A stretch of DNA of 64,000 nt from Haemophilus parahaemolyticus. Lineage in GTDB: Bacteria > Pseudomonadota > Gammaproteobacteria > Enterobacterales > Pasteurellaceae. Each line of letters starts with the position of its first letter. Positions within the stretch are counted from its first letter, which is position 1. Of this stretch, positions 17,112-25,311 are shown in pieces. The stretch spans positions 497,102 through 561,101 of the forward strand of contig NZ_MUXY01000001.1 in assembly GCF_002015035.1 (NCBI RefSeq), in the 5' to 3' direction. The notes under the pieces are model-generated. The model was not told the origin of the DNA. It ran no database searches and was given only the letters and a program-made list of their open reading frames with translations. The translations under genes were made by a program, and so were the position numbers.

Positions 17112-18713
17112 CTATGCCACAATTGGCGACAACCTCGCCTTTGCATTATTTGCCCGTTGGGCTTGACTTCGTGCCTGTCCTTGTTGGTCTGGAGGAGGCG
17201 AACCCCTGTGCGTATGGCTTGCCAGTGTTTGTCCCATATCTGCTACAATCTGCAATAATTCTTCTAGAATAGCCCAACCGTTCACACCCTCTGAGCCCGT
17301 CCACACGGTCTGCCCTTTCTGCTCTAACTTCCCTTTAGCGATAAGTGAGGCAACACCTTGCACACGTTGAGTAAAATCCCCGCCTGTGCCTTGCACCGTA
17401 TTGCCTGCCGTCACGCATTCGCTATCACCTAACACGTGCGTGGTTTTCTTCCCGCCTACCGTAGTTTTGGCGTTGCCTTCTACAGTTTTGACCGCTTGCC
17501 CAATCTCTTTCTGCTCGCTGTCGGTTTTAATTGTGCGGTGGTAAGATTTCTCGCTAATCGTCTGATCGGTCTCTTTGTGCATATTCCCTGCGCTATCAGT
17601 GCGTTCAAATACCTCGGGGCGTTGCTGTCTGAGCATTTCGCCTTGTTGCACATTCGGCAAGGTTTTGCCCTGTGGGTAGAAATTTCGCACAATCGGCTGA
17701 TCGGGTCTGCCGTTTACAAAGCCAAGTTCTACCACCGTGCCGACTTCTGGAAAGGCGAAATCCCCACCCTGTGAAGCGGTAGAGGTCACGGGCAAAGGCA
17801 CCGCCGAATAAATGGGCACGCTGCCCGCCTCGTTGCCGTCTTCGTCTAACAGTTGCACATCAACCGCATATTTTGGACGGAATGGGTCGGATACATCACC
17901 CGCTTGGGAGGGGTCGGCAATTCCGATCACTTTTGCCATTTTCGGCAAGTGATAACCACCTGCCAATTCTGGGAATTCCCGCTCCATTGCTCTGCGTTCT
18001 GGGCTTTTCTGTTTTGGCTTGCCCGCTTGGTTTAAGTCTTGCCATTCCAGCAAATAATTTTCACCCTCTAGCGTGATTTTATGCACCCGTTTGCCATTGA
18101 TTACCGTACCCGGGCGAATTTCTGCATCAATCGCAATCTGCACCGCAGTAGCACTCTGCCCGAGGGTTTCACGGTGGTCTAGCTCAATTTCAAACTCTGC
18201 CCATTGTGAATCTTGCCAACTGCCCACAAATACGCCCCCGTCGTTATCCTGTTGCCAAACATAATCGGGAATATTGAACAACCGCCCTAAATTATTCAAC
18301 ATCTGATAGCCGTTGCCCGAATGGGTGAAATTCGGGATCGGGGTCGTTGAGTAAGGTTTATCAGGGTAACGGAAATTCAGCCCGCTACGACGGCTTAATT
18401 CAGTACAAACATCAGCCAGCGTGCAATGGCGTGCAGAATAGTAAAAATCTCGCTCAAAAATTGCTACCCGTTCACGAACGAATAACCGCTTGTAGCCATT
18501 TTGTGCCGTATGCTCATTTTCCACAAATCCTGTGAACCAGGTGTAATAGTCCTCTTCTGTGCCTAATTCAAATTCGACTAATTTCCCTACGCAAGGGGCT
18601 GTCGTTTCCACGGTAATAAAGCCCCGCCCGCTGTTGGAAAGCTCCAGCACTAACCGCTCATCAACAAAATGCACGGGGTTGCCGTCTAAAATCACATTTT
18701 TAAGAATCCGCAT
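17112..18713 (-). CDS. baseplate hub/spike protein, gpD-gpV-like
   Basis: 533 residues at the end of the tail operon, the place of gene D (late control D) in P2 and of orf35 in HP1. The N-terminal half (MRILKNVILDGNPVHFVD...) resembles the gpD/VgrG hub fold. Around residues 290-350 a DVQLLDEDGNEAGSVPIYSAVP...GTVVELGFVNGRPDQPIV segment is an OB-like spike domain, followed by repeats rich in T, V and G (TVEGNAKTTVGGKKTTHVLG) that suggest a beta-helical needle. LASHTHRGSPPP near the end contains a His-x-His like the metal-binding tip of gpV. It may therefore combine gpD and gpV roles; no separate gpV is seen. Confidence 0.75.
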   Translation of the reverse strand: MRILKNVILDGNPVHFVDERLVLELSNSGRGFITVETTAPCVGKLVEFELGTEEDYYTWFTGFVENEHTAQNGYKRLFVRERVAIFERDFYYSARHCTLADVCTELSRRSGLNFRYPDKPYSTTPIPNFTHSGNGYQMLNNLGRLFNIPDYVWQQDNDGGVFVGSWQDSQWAEFEIELDHRETLGQSATAVQIAIDAEIRPGTVINGKRVHKITLEGENYLLEWQDLNQAGKPKQKSPERRAMEREFPELAGGYHLPKMAKVIGIADPSQAGDVSDPFRPKYAVDVQLLDEDGNEAGSVPIYSAVPLPVTSTASQGGDFAFPEVGTVVELGFVNGRPDQPIVRNFYPQGKTLPNVQQGEMLRQQRPEVFERTDSAGNMHKETDQTISEKSYHRTIKTDSEQKEIGQAVKTVEGNAKTTVGGKKTTHVLGDSECVTAGNTVQGTGGDFTQRVQGVASLIAKGKLEQKGQTVWTGSEGVNGWAILEELLQIVADMGQTLASHTHRGSPPPDQQGQARSQAQRANNAKARLSPIVA

Positions 18714-18714
18714 C

Positions 18715-19335
18715 TTATTGACCTACTACGCCTGTTTTCTCTAACCAAATATCAAAGCCTGAACGTGTTGCCCCTGTGTCTTGCGTAACGCCAGCATTGC
18801 TACTTGTGCCCGCATTTCCACCGCTTGCACCTGCCCCCGTGCTTTTCGCCTTGCTATCTACTTGCTTTTTCGTTTTCGGCTTCGCCTGACGGTTTGCGGT
18901 TTTCTCGGCTACAGAGTTAACCTCTTTCAAACTAAACGACACACGCCAGCCCATCACATCTTGCTCTTGTGCGGAAACTTCGCCATCAAACACCCCTTCA
19001 CGCATATTCACCGCCTGTGCGGTAATATTGCTGATGCGGTATTTTACCTGTCCGCCCTTACCCTCGGCTTCGGCAAGTTTAAACAAGGTTTTCAGCCAAT
19101 CTGCATTACGGTAAGGAATCACCCCCGTCACCGAAAGCGTTTTGCTTTTCACACCTTTTTCGGCTTTTTTAGTCGTGGATTTCTGCCCGCTCATATCCTC
19201 GTTTTCACGGTTTACGCTGACATTCGCCCGAAACTCCCGTAAGTAAATCGGCTGACCGTTTAATGCCAACTGAATGGCTGGCAAGTTGTCTTTCTCATTC
19301 TGTTTTCTGATTTCGCTACCTGTTGTTATGCTCAT
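18715..19335 (-). CDS. phage baseplate/tail protein, HP1-type
   Basis: 206 residues ending one base before the spike gene. The N-terminal part (AIQLALNGQPIYLREFRANV) and MREGVFDGEVSAQEQDVMGWRVSFSLKE are like tail-associated, LysM-free adaptor proteins of HP1-like phages; the C-terminal third (KPKTKKQVDSKAKSTGAGAS...) is a low-complexity linker followed by GFDIWLEKTG. Position suggests a hub or spike partner (equivalent of HP1 orf34). Exact function not known to me. Confidence 0.6.
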   Translation of the reverse strand: MSITTGSEIRKQNEKDNLPAIQLALNGQPIYLREFRANVSVNRENEDMSGQKSTTKKAEKGVKSKTLSVTGVIPYRNADWLKTLFKLAEAEGKGGQVKYRISNITAQAVNMREGVFDGEVSAQEQDVMGWRVSFSLKEVNSVAEKTANRQAKPKTKKQVDSKAKSTGAGASGGNAGTSSNAGVTQDTGATRSGFDIWLEKTGVVGQ

Positions 19336-20068
19336 CTGTTGCCCTCAAAAGTTGTTGTAGCCCACTCAAATTTTCCCCCACGAAAAACATTAAAAAACTG
19401 TAAACATTCTCAGCCGTGGGGATATTCTGTTGTAAATTCTGTGCAATCACATCTAACTGCCCTTGTGCTTGAAATGCCCATATCTCAAGCGGTCGCATTT
19501 CGCTGACCTTTTGCAAAAAGTCGGCATTGGCTTGTTCACGGGCTTTTTTCACCGCTTGTAATTGGGTAATCAGGGCGAACGGATCAAGCACATCGGTGTG
19601 AAGACTGTCCATCATTCGCCCAAGTGTCTGTTCCATCATTCGCCCAATTGTGGGGGTTAAATCGCTCACAGCACCGAATGCGGGCGAGCTAACTACGGGC
19701 ATTTTCACCATTTTCGTGGTCTGCAGGTTTTCATAGGCTTTGGCATAGCTTAACGCCTGCTTCACTTCGCTATAATCCAGAATATGGGCAAGCTGTGCCA
19801 ATTGCTCAATGAAAATCTCCGCCGTGGTTGTGGTCACCAACACGCCCACCACTTGCACCGTCTCTTTAGGGCGAAAAGGGTCGGCATAATCGCCAAATTT
19901 TGCCGCAATCACCTTCGCCGCATTTTCGGGGGAAAGGTATTTCCCCGATGCCTCTTGTTTGCCGTGTGTCCAGTTATGCACGGCGATTTTAGTGCCAGAT
20001 AACAAAAAAGAGGCGTTACCGCCTCTTGTGTTTGTTGTCGGCAATTGTAAATTACATCTTTGCCACAT
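19316..20068 (-). CDS. phage tail-associated protein, unknown function
   Basis: About 250 residues if started at MWQRCNLQLPTTNTRGG; the upstream codons run into the 3' end of the preceding gene and are probably not translated. It overlaps the next gene by 20 bases. Mostly alpha-helical C-terminal half (ALITQLQAVKKAREQANADF, LDVIAQNLQQN). Equivalent in place to HP1 orf33. No ribosome site stands out, so coupling to the upstream gene is possible. Confidence 0.55.
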   Translation of the reverse strand: MWQRCNLQLPTTNTRGGNASFLLSGTKIAVHNWTHGKQEASGKYLSPENAAKVIAAKFGDYADPFRPKETVQVVGVLVTTTTAEIFIEQLAQLAHILDYSEVKQALSYAKAYENLQTTKMVKMPVVSSPAFGAVSDLTPTIGRMMEQTLGRMMDSLHTDVLDPFALITQLQAVKKAREQANADFLQKVSEMRPLEIWAFQAQGQLDVIAQNLQQNIPTAENVYSFLMFFVGENLSGLQQLLRATDEHNNR

Positions 20069-20075
20069 ATTCATT

Positions 20076-20924
20076 CTACAAATTGAAAGTAAACGCTTTA
20101 TATTCCCCATTATTAATGGCAATGCCGATTTCCATTTTCTTCGGTGTGCCCCCTATGTTTTCAGCAACCTTTTCAAGATCTAACACGCCAGGGGCTTGTG
20201 TTTCATCACCATTTACCCAAATTCTGCGATTTGGTTCTGCAGGGTAGCTTGAGTCAATGAATTCGTGTTCTTCATTTTCATCAGTTTTCATAAGTCTCAA
20301 CTGCATAGCTTCATAATCACTATTAATTAGTCTAGAAATGCTTCGACCATTTTCCAATTCCCCCGAAATCATGAAATCACGCAAAATATTGCCTTCTCTT
20401 GTGAAGGTTACATCGGTAATTTTAACGATTTTTTTCCAATCTACGATTCTTGTGTTCTTATAAGCTTTTGCTTGAATAGGCTGATAATTCCATAATTCGA
20501 CTTTAACCGCACTTGATTCATACCCACTGAATGTTAAGATGCCTTCTTCAGAAACCGTTTTCCCGTCTTTAGTCTTCCAACCAGCATAAGCTTTGCCCAC
20601 ATCAACAGAGGCTTCCACCTGGTTGCCGTCCTGTATAATATCACCCTGCTCAAATTTCACTTTGTCTTTCTCACGAACTTCACCCGTGCCGATCATCACA
20701 TCAAAGCAAACAACAGACTTATCGCCCATCACAGGGATTTCAGTATTGACACCATCCACCCACCAAACGCCATCTTTAATCTGTGCGGTTTGATTCGTTT
20801 CCGTGGTCGGCTTATTGGATAATTGCCCTATAACCTCTGTTAATGATTTAATCGCTTTTGTGCTTTCAACGGTTTTCTCCGCTAACAATGTTAATGCTTC
20901 AACATTTGTCATCTTCTTTGTCAT
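20076..20924 (-). CDS. accessory tail-fibre-region protein, unknown
   Basis: 282 residues: a short N-terminal helix (VEALTLLAEKTVESTKAIKS), then mostly beta-rich sequence with many Val, Asp, Gly and Lys. It lies in the variable cluster downstream of the tail fibre gene, where host-range and receptor-binding accessories are found. No family recognised. Possibly a fibre tip or a fibre chaperone. Confidence 0.55.
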   Translation of the reverse strand: MTKKMTNVEALTLLAEKTVESTKAIKSLTEVIGQLSNKPTTETNQTAQIKDGVWWVDGVNTEIPVMGDKSVVCFDVMIGTGEVREKDKVKFEQGDIIQDGNQVEASVDVGKAYAGWKTKDGKTVSEEGILTFSGYESSAVKVELWNYQPIQAKAYKNTRIVDWKKIVKITDVTFTREGNILRDFMISGELENGRSISRLINSDYEAMQLRLMKTDENEEHEFIDSSYPAEPNRRIWVNGDETQAPGVLDLEKVAENIGGTPKKMEIGIAINNGEYKAFTFNL

Positions 20925-20929
20925 ACTTA

Positions 20930-21238
20930 TTACTCCTCATTTAATTTAGCCATCACGGCTGCAAGGTCATTACCGCTTGTTGTGCCTAAGAAATCTTTGA
21001 TTTCTTGATCGGTTGCTTTAAGCGTGGTAATGCCGCCTTCGTTGGCTTGCACACGTTGCTCAAGTGCTGTGTGGTTGGCTTCTGCTTGCGTTAATCGGCT
21101 GCCTAAAGCGGTAATTTTTTCGCCCAATTCGGTAATGTTATTGCCCACTTTTAATTTTAACGCTTTGATTTCAGCAACCACGATTTCAAAGGCTTTTTTA
21201 ATGTTGGTCGCTTGTGCGTTCTCTGTCGGTTGTGTCAT
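20930..21238 (-). CDS. coiled-coil protein in tail-fibre cluster
   Basis: 102 residues from MTQPTENAQATNIKKAF, chosen because AAGAAGGAGCACAAA precedes it well; codons upstream overlap the neighbouring gene. Residues 15-80 have heptad-like hydrophobics (IVVAEIKALKLKVGNNI, LGEKITALGSRLTQAEANH), indicating a trimeric or dimeric coiled coil. Its start lies inside the 3' end of the 115-residue gene. Confidence 0.6.
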   Translation of the reverse strand: MTQPTENAQATNIKKAFEIVVAEIKALKLKVGNNITELGEKITALGSRLTQAEANHTALEQRVQANEGGITTLKATDQEIKDFLGTTSGNDLAAVMAKLNEE

Positions 21239-21545
21239 TTTGTGCTCCTTCTTCAACACGGAATAATTGCGTAATATACGCTGGCAAGTCTGCCAATTGA
21301 GGCGGCTCAAGGCTCATCAGCCATTCTGATTCTGTGCCTGTAAAGCCTGCTTTCACAGCTAACTGATAAGCACTCAAGCCATCCGCACCCGTTAAGCCCT
21401 GATTGCCTTTTAACTGCACTCTGAACTTATTACGTTCTGGGCATTTCCCGACATTTTTCGGGATCGGTTGTTCACAGTCGCAATGATGCTCGCTACTCGT
21501 GCCGTTGGTTGCCGTGAAGCTAGGGCGTGAATATAGTTTTTCCAT
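21198..21545 (-). CDS. small fibre-associated protein with GLSAYQLAVKAGF motif
   Basis: 115 residues. The segment GADGLSAYQLAVKAGFTGTE followed by SEWLMSL is a motif common in phage fibre and collagen-like tail proteins. A cysteine pair (HCDCEQP) and CPER precede it. The last 13 codons overlap the next gene. Likely a fibre accessory. Confidence 0.55.
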   Translation of the reverse strand: MEKLYSRPSFTATNGTSSEHHCDCEQPIPKNVGKCPERNKFRVQLKGNQGLTGADGLSAYQLAVKAGFTGTESEWLMSLEPPQLADLPAYITQLFRVEEGAQNDTTDRERTSDQH

Positions 21546-21553
21546 CTTTCCTC

Positions 21554-21922
21554 CTAATTCTGCCCGTAAGCCTGGGTAATATCGTTCTCAAGGCTAAACA
21601 CACCTTGAGCAATCGTTTTAATTTTGCCGTTGGGGTCGGTTAGCTGTAAGTCAAACGCTAATTTCTCCCAATCTGCTTTCTCGGTGTAATGATGCGGTAT
21701 ATGGATGAAGATTCTGCCTTTTGCCGTGGTTATCTCGCCTGTTTTGCTTGAAAGATGCCAAACAAGCTCGTCTGTTATAACATCGTAACAATCTGCATCA
21801 ATACGGTAGCCGTTAAAATCCGCATATTTTCCCCGCTCATCAATCACTTCAATGATTGCCGTTTCGTCATCGCCTTGATAGAGTGAGATGTTGAGTTGTG
21901 GTAGTTGGTTGGTTGTTGTCAT
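21554..21922 (-). CDS. tail-fibre-region protein, baseplate-upper-protein-like
   Basis: 122 residues from MTTTNQLPQLNISLYQGDDE; start chosen because GTGAGGATTTAAAG precedes it. A compact beta-rich protein (DFNGYRIDADCYDVITDEL, KGRIFIHIPHHYTEKADWEK) of the kind found as N-terminal BppU-like domains. It directly follows the tail fibre gene. Confidence 0.5.
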   Translation of the reverse strand: MTTTNQLPQLNISLYQGDDETAIIEVIDERGKYADFNGYRIDADCYDVITDELVWHLSSKTGEITTAKGRIFIHIPHHYTEKADWEKLAFDLQLTDPNGKIKTIAQGVFSLENDITQAYGQN

Positions 21923-21924
21923 CT

Positions 21925-23214
21925 TTAAATCCTCACTAAACAAACATACACATATTTCTGGGCTCGCTGATAATCTGAGGAAGGTAAATTTTCATTGAAA
22001 CGTTCGAAATTATAGCCAGATAGCTCCAGGTTAAATACTTTGTTTGCTTCAATGATTTGCTTATTTCCTTCTCCACCCAACAAAAATCGTCTTCTATATG
22101 GTTTTGCAGGAATATTAATTCTGAAGTCAAACGTGCTGGTATCTACATAGTCTTCTTCACTTCTTGAGCTTTTGCTTTTATTAACGGTTAACTTTCCTTC
22201 ATACCATTCAAATATTGATGTTGTTTCAGTTCTCATACTCTGTATGCCTTGCGTAAATTGTGCTGAAATATCTGTTTTTATACTCTCTACCTTTCTTACC
22301 GCTTGTTCTACTTTTTCAGAAAGTGCCTTCCCCTGTCTTGCCGTTAACGCCTCATCTGTCGCATTTGAAGTTAAACTATCATTCAACTTTACTACGCCCG
22401 CTATGCTGGTGCTTGCTTTGTCAATTTCGTGCGTGTGTCCATTCTGATCTGTCACGTTGCTCGTGCTTGCCGTAATTTTCTTTGGCGTGGTTTTGCTTAG
22501 TGCATTTGCGGCAGTATTTTGTGCTGTCGTGGTGCGACCGCTTAAGCTATCAATTAAGCCTTTCAGCGTGTCATAGAGTCGTTTACCTACGCTCGCAGTC
22601 AGTGCTTTGCTGTTGTCGTGGGTTGTCCAGTCATCGACCAATTGCACCACGCCTGATTGCGTGGTGCTTGCCTTGTCAATCTCGTGCGTGTGCCCTGAGC
22701 TATCTGCGGTATTGGTTGTCGTTGCGGTAATTTTTTTCGGCTTCATCTGTAAAAACTTATCCGTAAAATCAAATTGCCACGCTTTCGCCTGTGTTTGAAT
22801 GTTGGTAAGCGTTTTCGCATTGTTAACCTGCAGAATAATATTGCGAGTTAAGGCGTTGCCCTGCTCTTCCGCTTTGGTGCGAGTTTTGACAATATCACCT
22901 GTATAAATTGCCACACCTAGCACGTTTTTAGCCGAATTGACTAGCCCCACAAAGTTAAAAGTGAAATCGCCAATTTCTGAGCCAAGTGTTACGCTATACA
23001 CCACTTGATCGTCTGCGATGTAGCCCGTTTGTTGAATGTTTGCCGTGTGTTTAATCTGATCAACGGTTGGCATATTGTTAATATTTGCCAACGTGGCATC
23101 ATTTAAGCCGCTAATGTGGGCAAAAATAATCTTGTCAAAAGTCACGGTTTCATTGCGTGCCACCGATTGGGCAACGTAACTTTTTAATGCGTTGGTTGCT
23201 CTTGTGCTTGCCAT
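21925..23214 (-). CDS. tail fibre protein, gpH-like
   Basis: 429 residues. The N-terminal 150 (MASTRATNALKSYVAQSVAR...) match the tail-collar fibre N-terminal domain that attaches to the P2/HP1 baseplate. Two repeats follow: PKKITA(T/S)...GHTHEIDKAST...GVV.L.D, at about residues 157-200 and 240-285. The C-terminal part (KSKSSRSEEDYVDTSTFDF...) is different in composition and is probably the receptor-binding tip. Follows gpI by 8 bases. Confidence 0.8.
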   Translation of the reverse strand: MASTRATNALKSYVAQSVARNETVTFDKIIFAHISGLNDATLANINNMPTVDQIKHTANIQQTGYIADDQVVYSVTLGSEIGDFTFNFVGLVNSAKNVLGVAIYTGDIVKTRTKAEEQGNALTRNIILQVNNAKTLTNIQTQAKAWQFDFTDKFLQMKPKKITATTTNTADSSGHTHEIDKASTTQSGVVQLVDDWTTHDNSKALTASVGKRLYDTLKGLIDSLSGRTTTAQNTAANALSKTTPKKITASTSNVTDQNGHTHEIDKASTSIAGVVKLNDSLTSNATDEALTARQGKALSEKVEQAVRKVESIKTDISAQFTQGIQSMRTETTSIFEWYEGKLTVNKSKSSRSEEDYVDTSTFDFRINIPAKPYRRRFLLGGEGNKQIIEANKVFNLELSGYNFERFNENLPSSDYQRAQKYVYVCLVRI

Positions 23215-23222
23215 TTGTTCCT

Positions 23223-23747
23223 CTAAACTTTCGCTGTGTTGTAGTAATAAATATGTTGAATTGAACCGCTTGCGACTTCAAAATCCACACCAGACACAAG
23301 CACATATTCGTAACGTCTGCAGGTTCTGCCATACTTGCGTACAATGGAGGTGAGTAGTGCTGAATTGCCCGAAACTTGCTCATCCGTTAATTTAAGCCGT
23401 ATCACATCCCAATTCACTTCGTCAAATCGCTCAATCAGTTCAACCTGTCCGATTCCTAGTCGCTCAAAAATTTTCTTAAAGCCTGCGACACTGCCCGCAT
23501 CTTCGGCGTTAATGTAGGCGTAATGCACCCGCTTACGGAATAAGTCCAACGGTTCGTCTTTAAAGCGTTCAATATCACGCTGATAAGCGATGAGATGCAC
23601 CAGCCATTCAGGAGCGGTCAATACATCAAATATCTGTAGCGGGAATTTCACCAAGTTCAACCCCACCGCCCACCATTTTTCGAAGAGGCTTTTGACTTTG
23701 CTCACTTCCTTGTTGTTAAACCAAAAAGGTAATTTAATCTCAATCAT
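23223..23747 (-). CDS. baseplate protein gpI
   Basis: 174 residues of the phage tail protein I family: KLPFWFNNKEVSKVKSLFEK and WLVHLIAYQRDIERFKDEPL, then RKRVHYAYINAEDAGSVAGF are recognisable family blocks. It lies between gpJ and the fibre gene, as in P2 and HP1. Wedge component that connects fibres to the baseplate. Confidence 0.82.
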   Translation of the reverse strand: MIEIKLPFWFNNKEVSKVKSLFEKWWAVGLNLVKFPLQIFDVLTAPEWLVHLIAYQRDIERFKDEPLDLFRKRVHYAYINAEDAGSVAGFKKIFERLGIGQVELIERFDEVNWDVIRLKLTDEQVSGNSALLTSIVRKYGRTCRRYEYVLVSGVDFEVASGSIQHIYYYNTAKV

Positions 23748-23751
23748 CGTT

Positions 23752-24921
23752 TTACTCTGCCAGTGTTAAATTTAGCGTGCCAATGGTTGGAATATTCAAG
23801 GCGTTCACAATATCGCCTTGTTCCCACACAATAGATTTAATTTCGGGGAATTGCTCGTGAATTTCCTCGCCTAACTTCGAAAATGAAAAGCGTTGATAAG
23901 GGTGCGTTTTCGTAACTGGATAAGTCGCATTTTCACGGAAAGCACAACGGATCATCTGCTCTACTTCTTTTTTAATTTCCGCCTTGCGTAACTGGCTGAT
24001 CCCATCCGCTGAGCGGAAATACAATGCCACCCCAATGTTATGCACCACTTCTGGCATTTTGAACGCCCGAATATCATCGCCATGCCCGTGATAACCTTGC
24101 TCATTTAAATAACGATTGACTAAATCAATAAACGGCTGACTGTTTACGCCTTTGTCGAGCAGTAAATAAATATTTGCCGTGCCAGGCCCACGGGGTGCAT
24201 CGTGTAAGATGTAAATGCGGTCAATGCTGATGCCTGCAATTTCAGCCACGAGCGACTTATACACGCTGTCAATGTGGTGCTTGCCGACACTGGAGAATTT
24301 CGCTCGGTAGCGATTTCGCAACTCTTCGTCACTTTCCCGATCGGCACCTGCCACGCTTAACCAATCTTCTTCGTTTCTTGCCTCTTTAATCCCTGAAATC
24401 GCTTCAGGTAAAATGCAGTAATAGCCGTTGGCAAGGTTGTAACCTGCCCCCGCCTCTTCTGCGGTAACAGGGACTTTGCCGCTCAATTTTCCCCGTTCAA
24501 TGGCTGTGTCTTTATCCACAATCAAACGATAGACTTTGTTATTAATCCGCTCAGTTTGCACAATCGTGCCTTGTTTCACGGTGACAACCATATTGGCATC
24601 TGCTTTAGTAAAAGTCACAAATCCTTGCGTTTTGCTTGCCTCTTTAAAATCAAGCCCCACGCTCCACGCCTGAATTTGTAGCCATTTCCCTTTTGCCGTT
24701 TTCACAAATAAATTGGGTAACACTTCATCAATTAAATAATCGGTAAGCCATTTCACAGGCTTCACCGCAACCGCCGTGACCAATCGCCAAAACGGTGAGT
24801 AGGGCGACGTGTTGGTAATAAAATTTTCTTTTGCGGTTAGGTTTTCAAATTCTTGTTTAATGCCCGTTTCTGTGGTGGGGATTCGGCTCTCTTCAAGAAG
24901 TTGTTTAAAATTTTCGCTCAT
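23752..24921 (-). CDS. baseplate protein gpJ
   Basis: 389 residues of the baseplate J/gp47 family. The central region GYYCILPEAISGIKEARNEE...GADRESDEELRNRYRAKFSS is the typical J block. Builds the wedge ring with W and I. Preceded by a GC-rich palindrome in the gap to gpW. Confidence 0.88.
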   Translation of the reverse strand: MSENFKQLLEESRIPTTETGIKQEFENLTAKENFITNTSPYSPFWRLVTAVAVKPVKWLTDYLIDEVLPNLFVKTAKGKWLQIQAWSVGLDFKEASKTQGFVTFTKADANMVVTVKQGTIVQTERINNKVYRLIVDKDTAIERGKLSGKVPVTAEEAGAGYNLANGYYCILPEAISGIKEARNEEDWLSVAGADRESDEELRNRYRAKFSSVGKHHIDSVYKSLVAEIAGISIDRIYILHDAPRGPGTANIYLLLDKGVNSQPFIDLVNRYLNEQGYHGHGDDIRAFKMPEVVHNIGVALYFRSADGISQLRKAEIKKEVEQMIRCAFRENATYPVTKTHPYQRFSFSKLGEEIHEQFPEIKSIVWEQGDIVNALNIPTIGTLNLTLAE

Positions 24922-24942
24922 AATTCATCTGCTTATTTCTGC

Positions 24943-24966
24943 GGGCGGGGATAAACCCCGCCCCTA
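24943..24966. repeat. GC-rich dispersed palindrome, copy 2
   Basis: GGGCGGGGATAAACCCCGCC followed by CCTACG; a hairpin between baseplate W and J genes. The same element is at 27958-27984 and in host DNA at 1578-1601. Confidence 0.6.
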
Positions 24967-25308
24967 CGTAATGTTTAAAGCAATTTGCACCTTGCCCCAT
25001 TCCACCGTGTCCGCACTAATACGCAAGCGGTCGATTTTTTCTTCAACAATATCAATCGACCCCGCAACTAATCGCTCATCTTCTTCAAGCAGCAACATCA
25101 TCTGCAGATAAATATCGTTGCGTAAAATGCGGGAACGTGCCCCGATCAAATCGGTAACCAAGCCACTTTCTAGCAAACAGTGCTTCATATCCTGCGCAAT
25201 GCTGTCTTGATTGTTGCAACGCATCGCCATACCTGCCACATCAAGGCTTAAATCCTCGTCGGTGACCAGTAAATCCCAATACAACGGGCTGGGTTTTAAT
25301 TCATCCAT
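24964..25308 (-). CDS. baseplate protein, DUF2590/gpW-like
   Basis: 114 residues: SPLYWDLLVTDEDLSLDVAG, SIAQDMKHCLLESGL, LIGARSRILRNDIYLQMM. This layout (dl.V.nGDL.ld..G, then I.QDI.h.L) is the gp25/gpW wedge fold in the form carried by HP1-like phages. It lies between tape measure and gpJ. Confidence 0.75.
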   Translation of the reverse strand: MDELKPSPLYWDLLVTDEDLSLDVAGMAMRCNNQDSIAQDMKHCLLESGLVTDLIGARSRILRNDIYLQMMLLLEEDERLVAGSIDIVEEKIDRLRISADTVEWGKVQIALNIT

Positions 25309-25311
25309 TTT

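Noticed and set aside
24809..25111. Rightward frames of 60-150 codons inside the leftward late operon
   Set aside because: These and similar frames (for example 18781-19242, 32354-32767, 10201-10545) are antisense shadows of well-supported genes.
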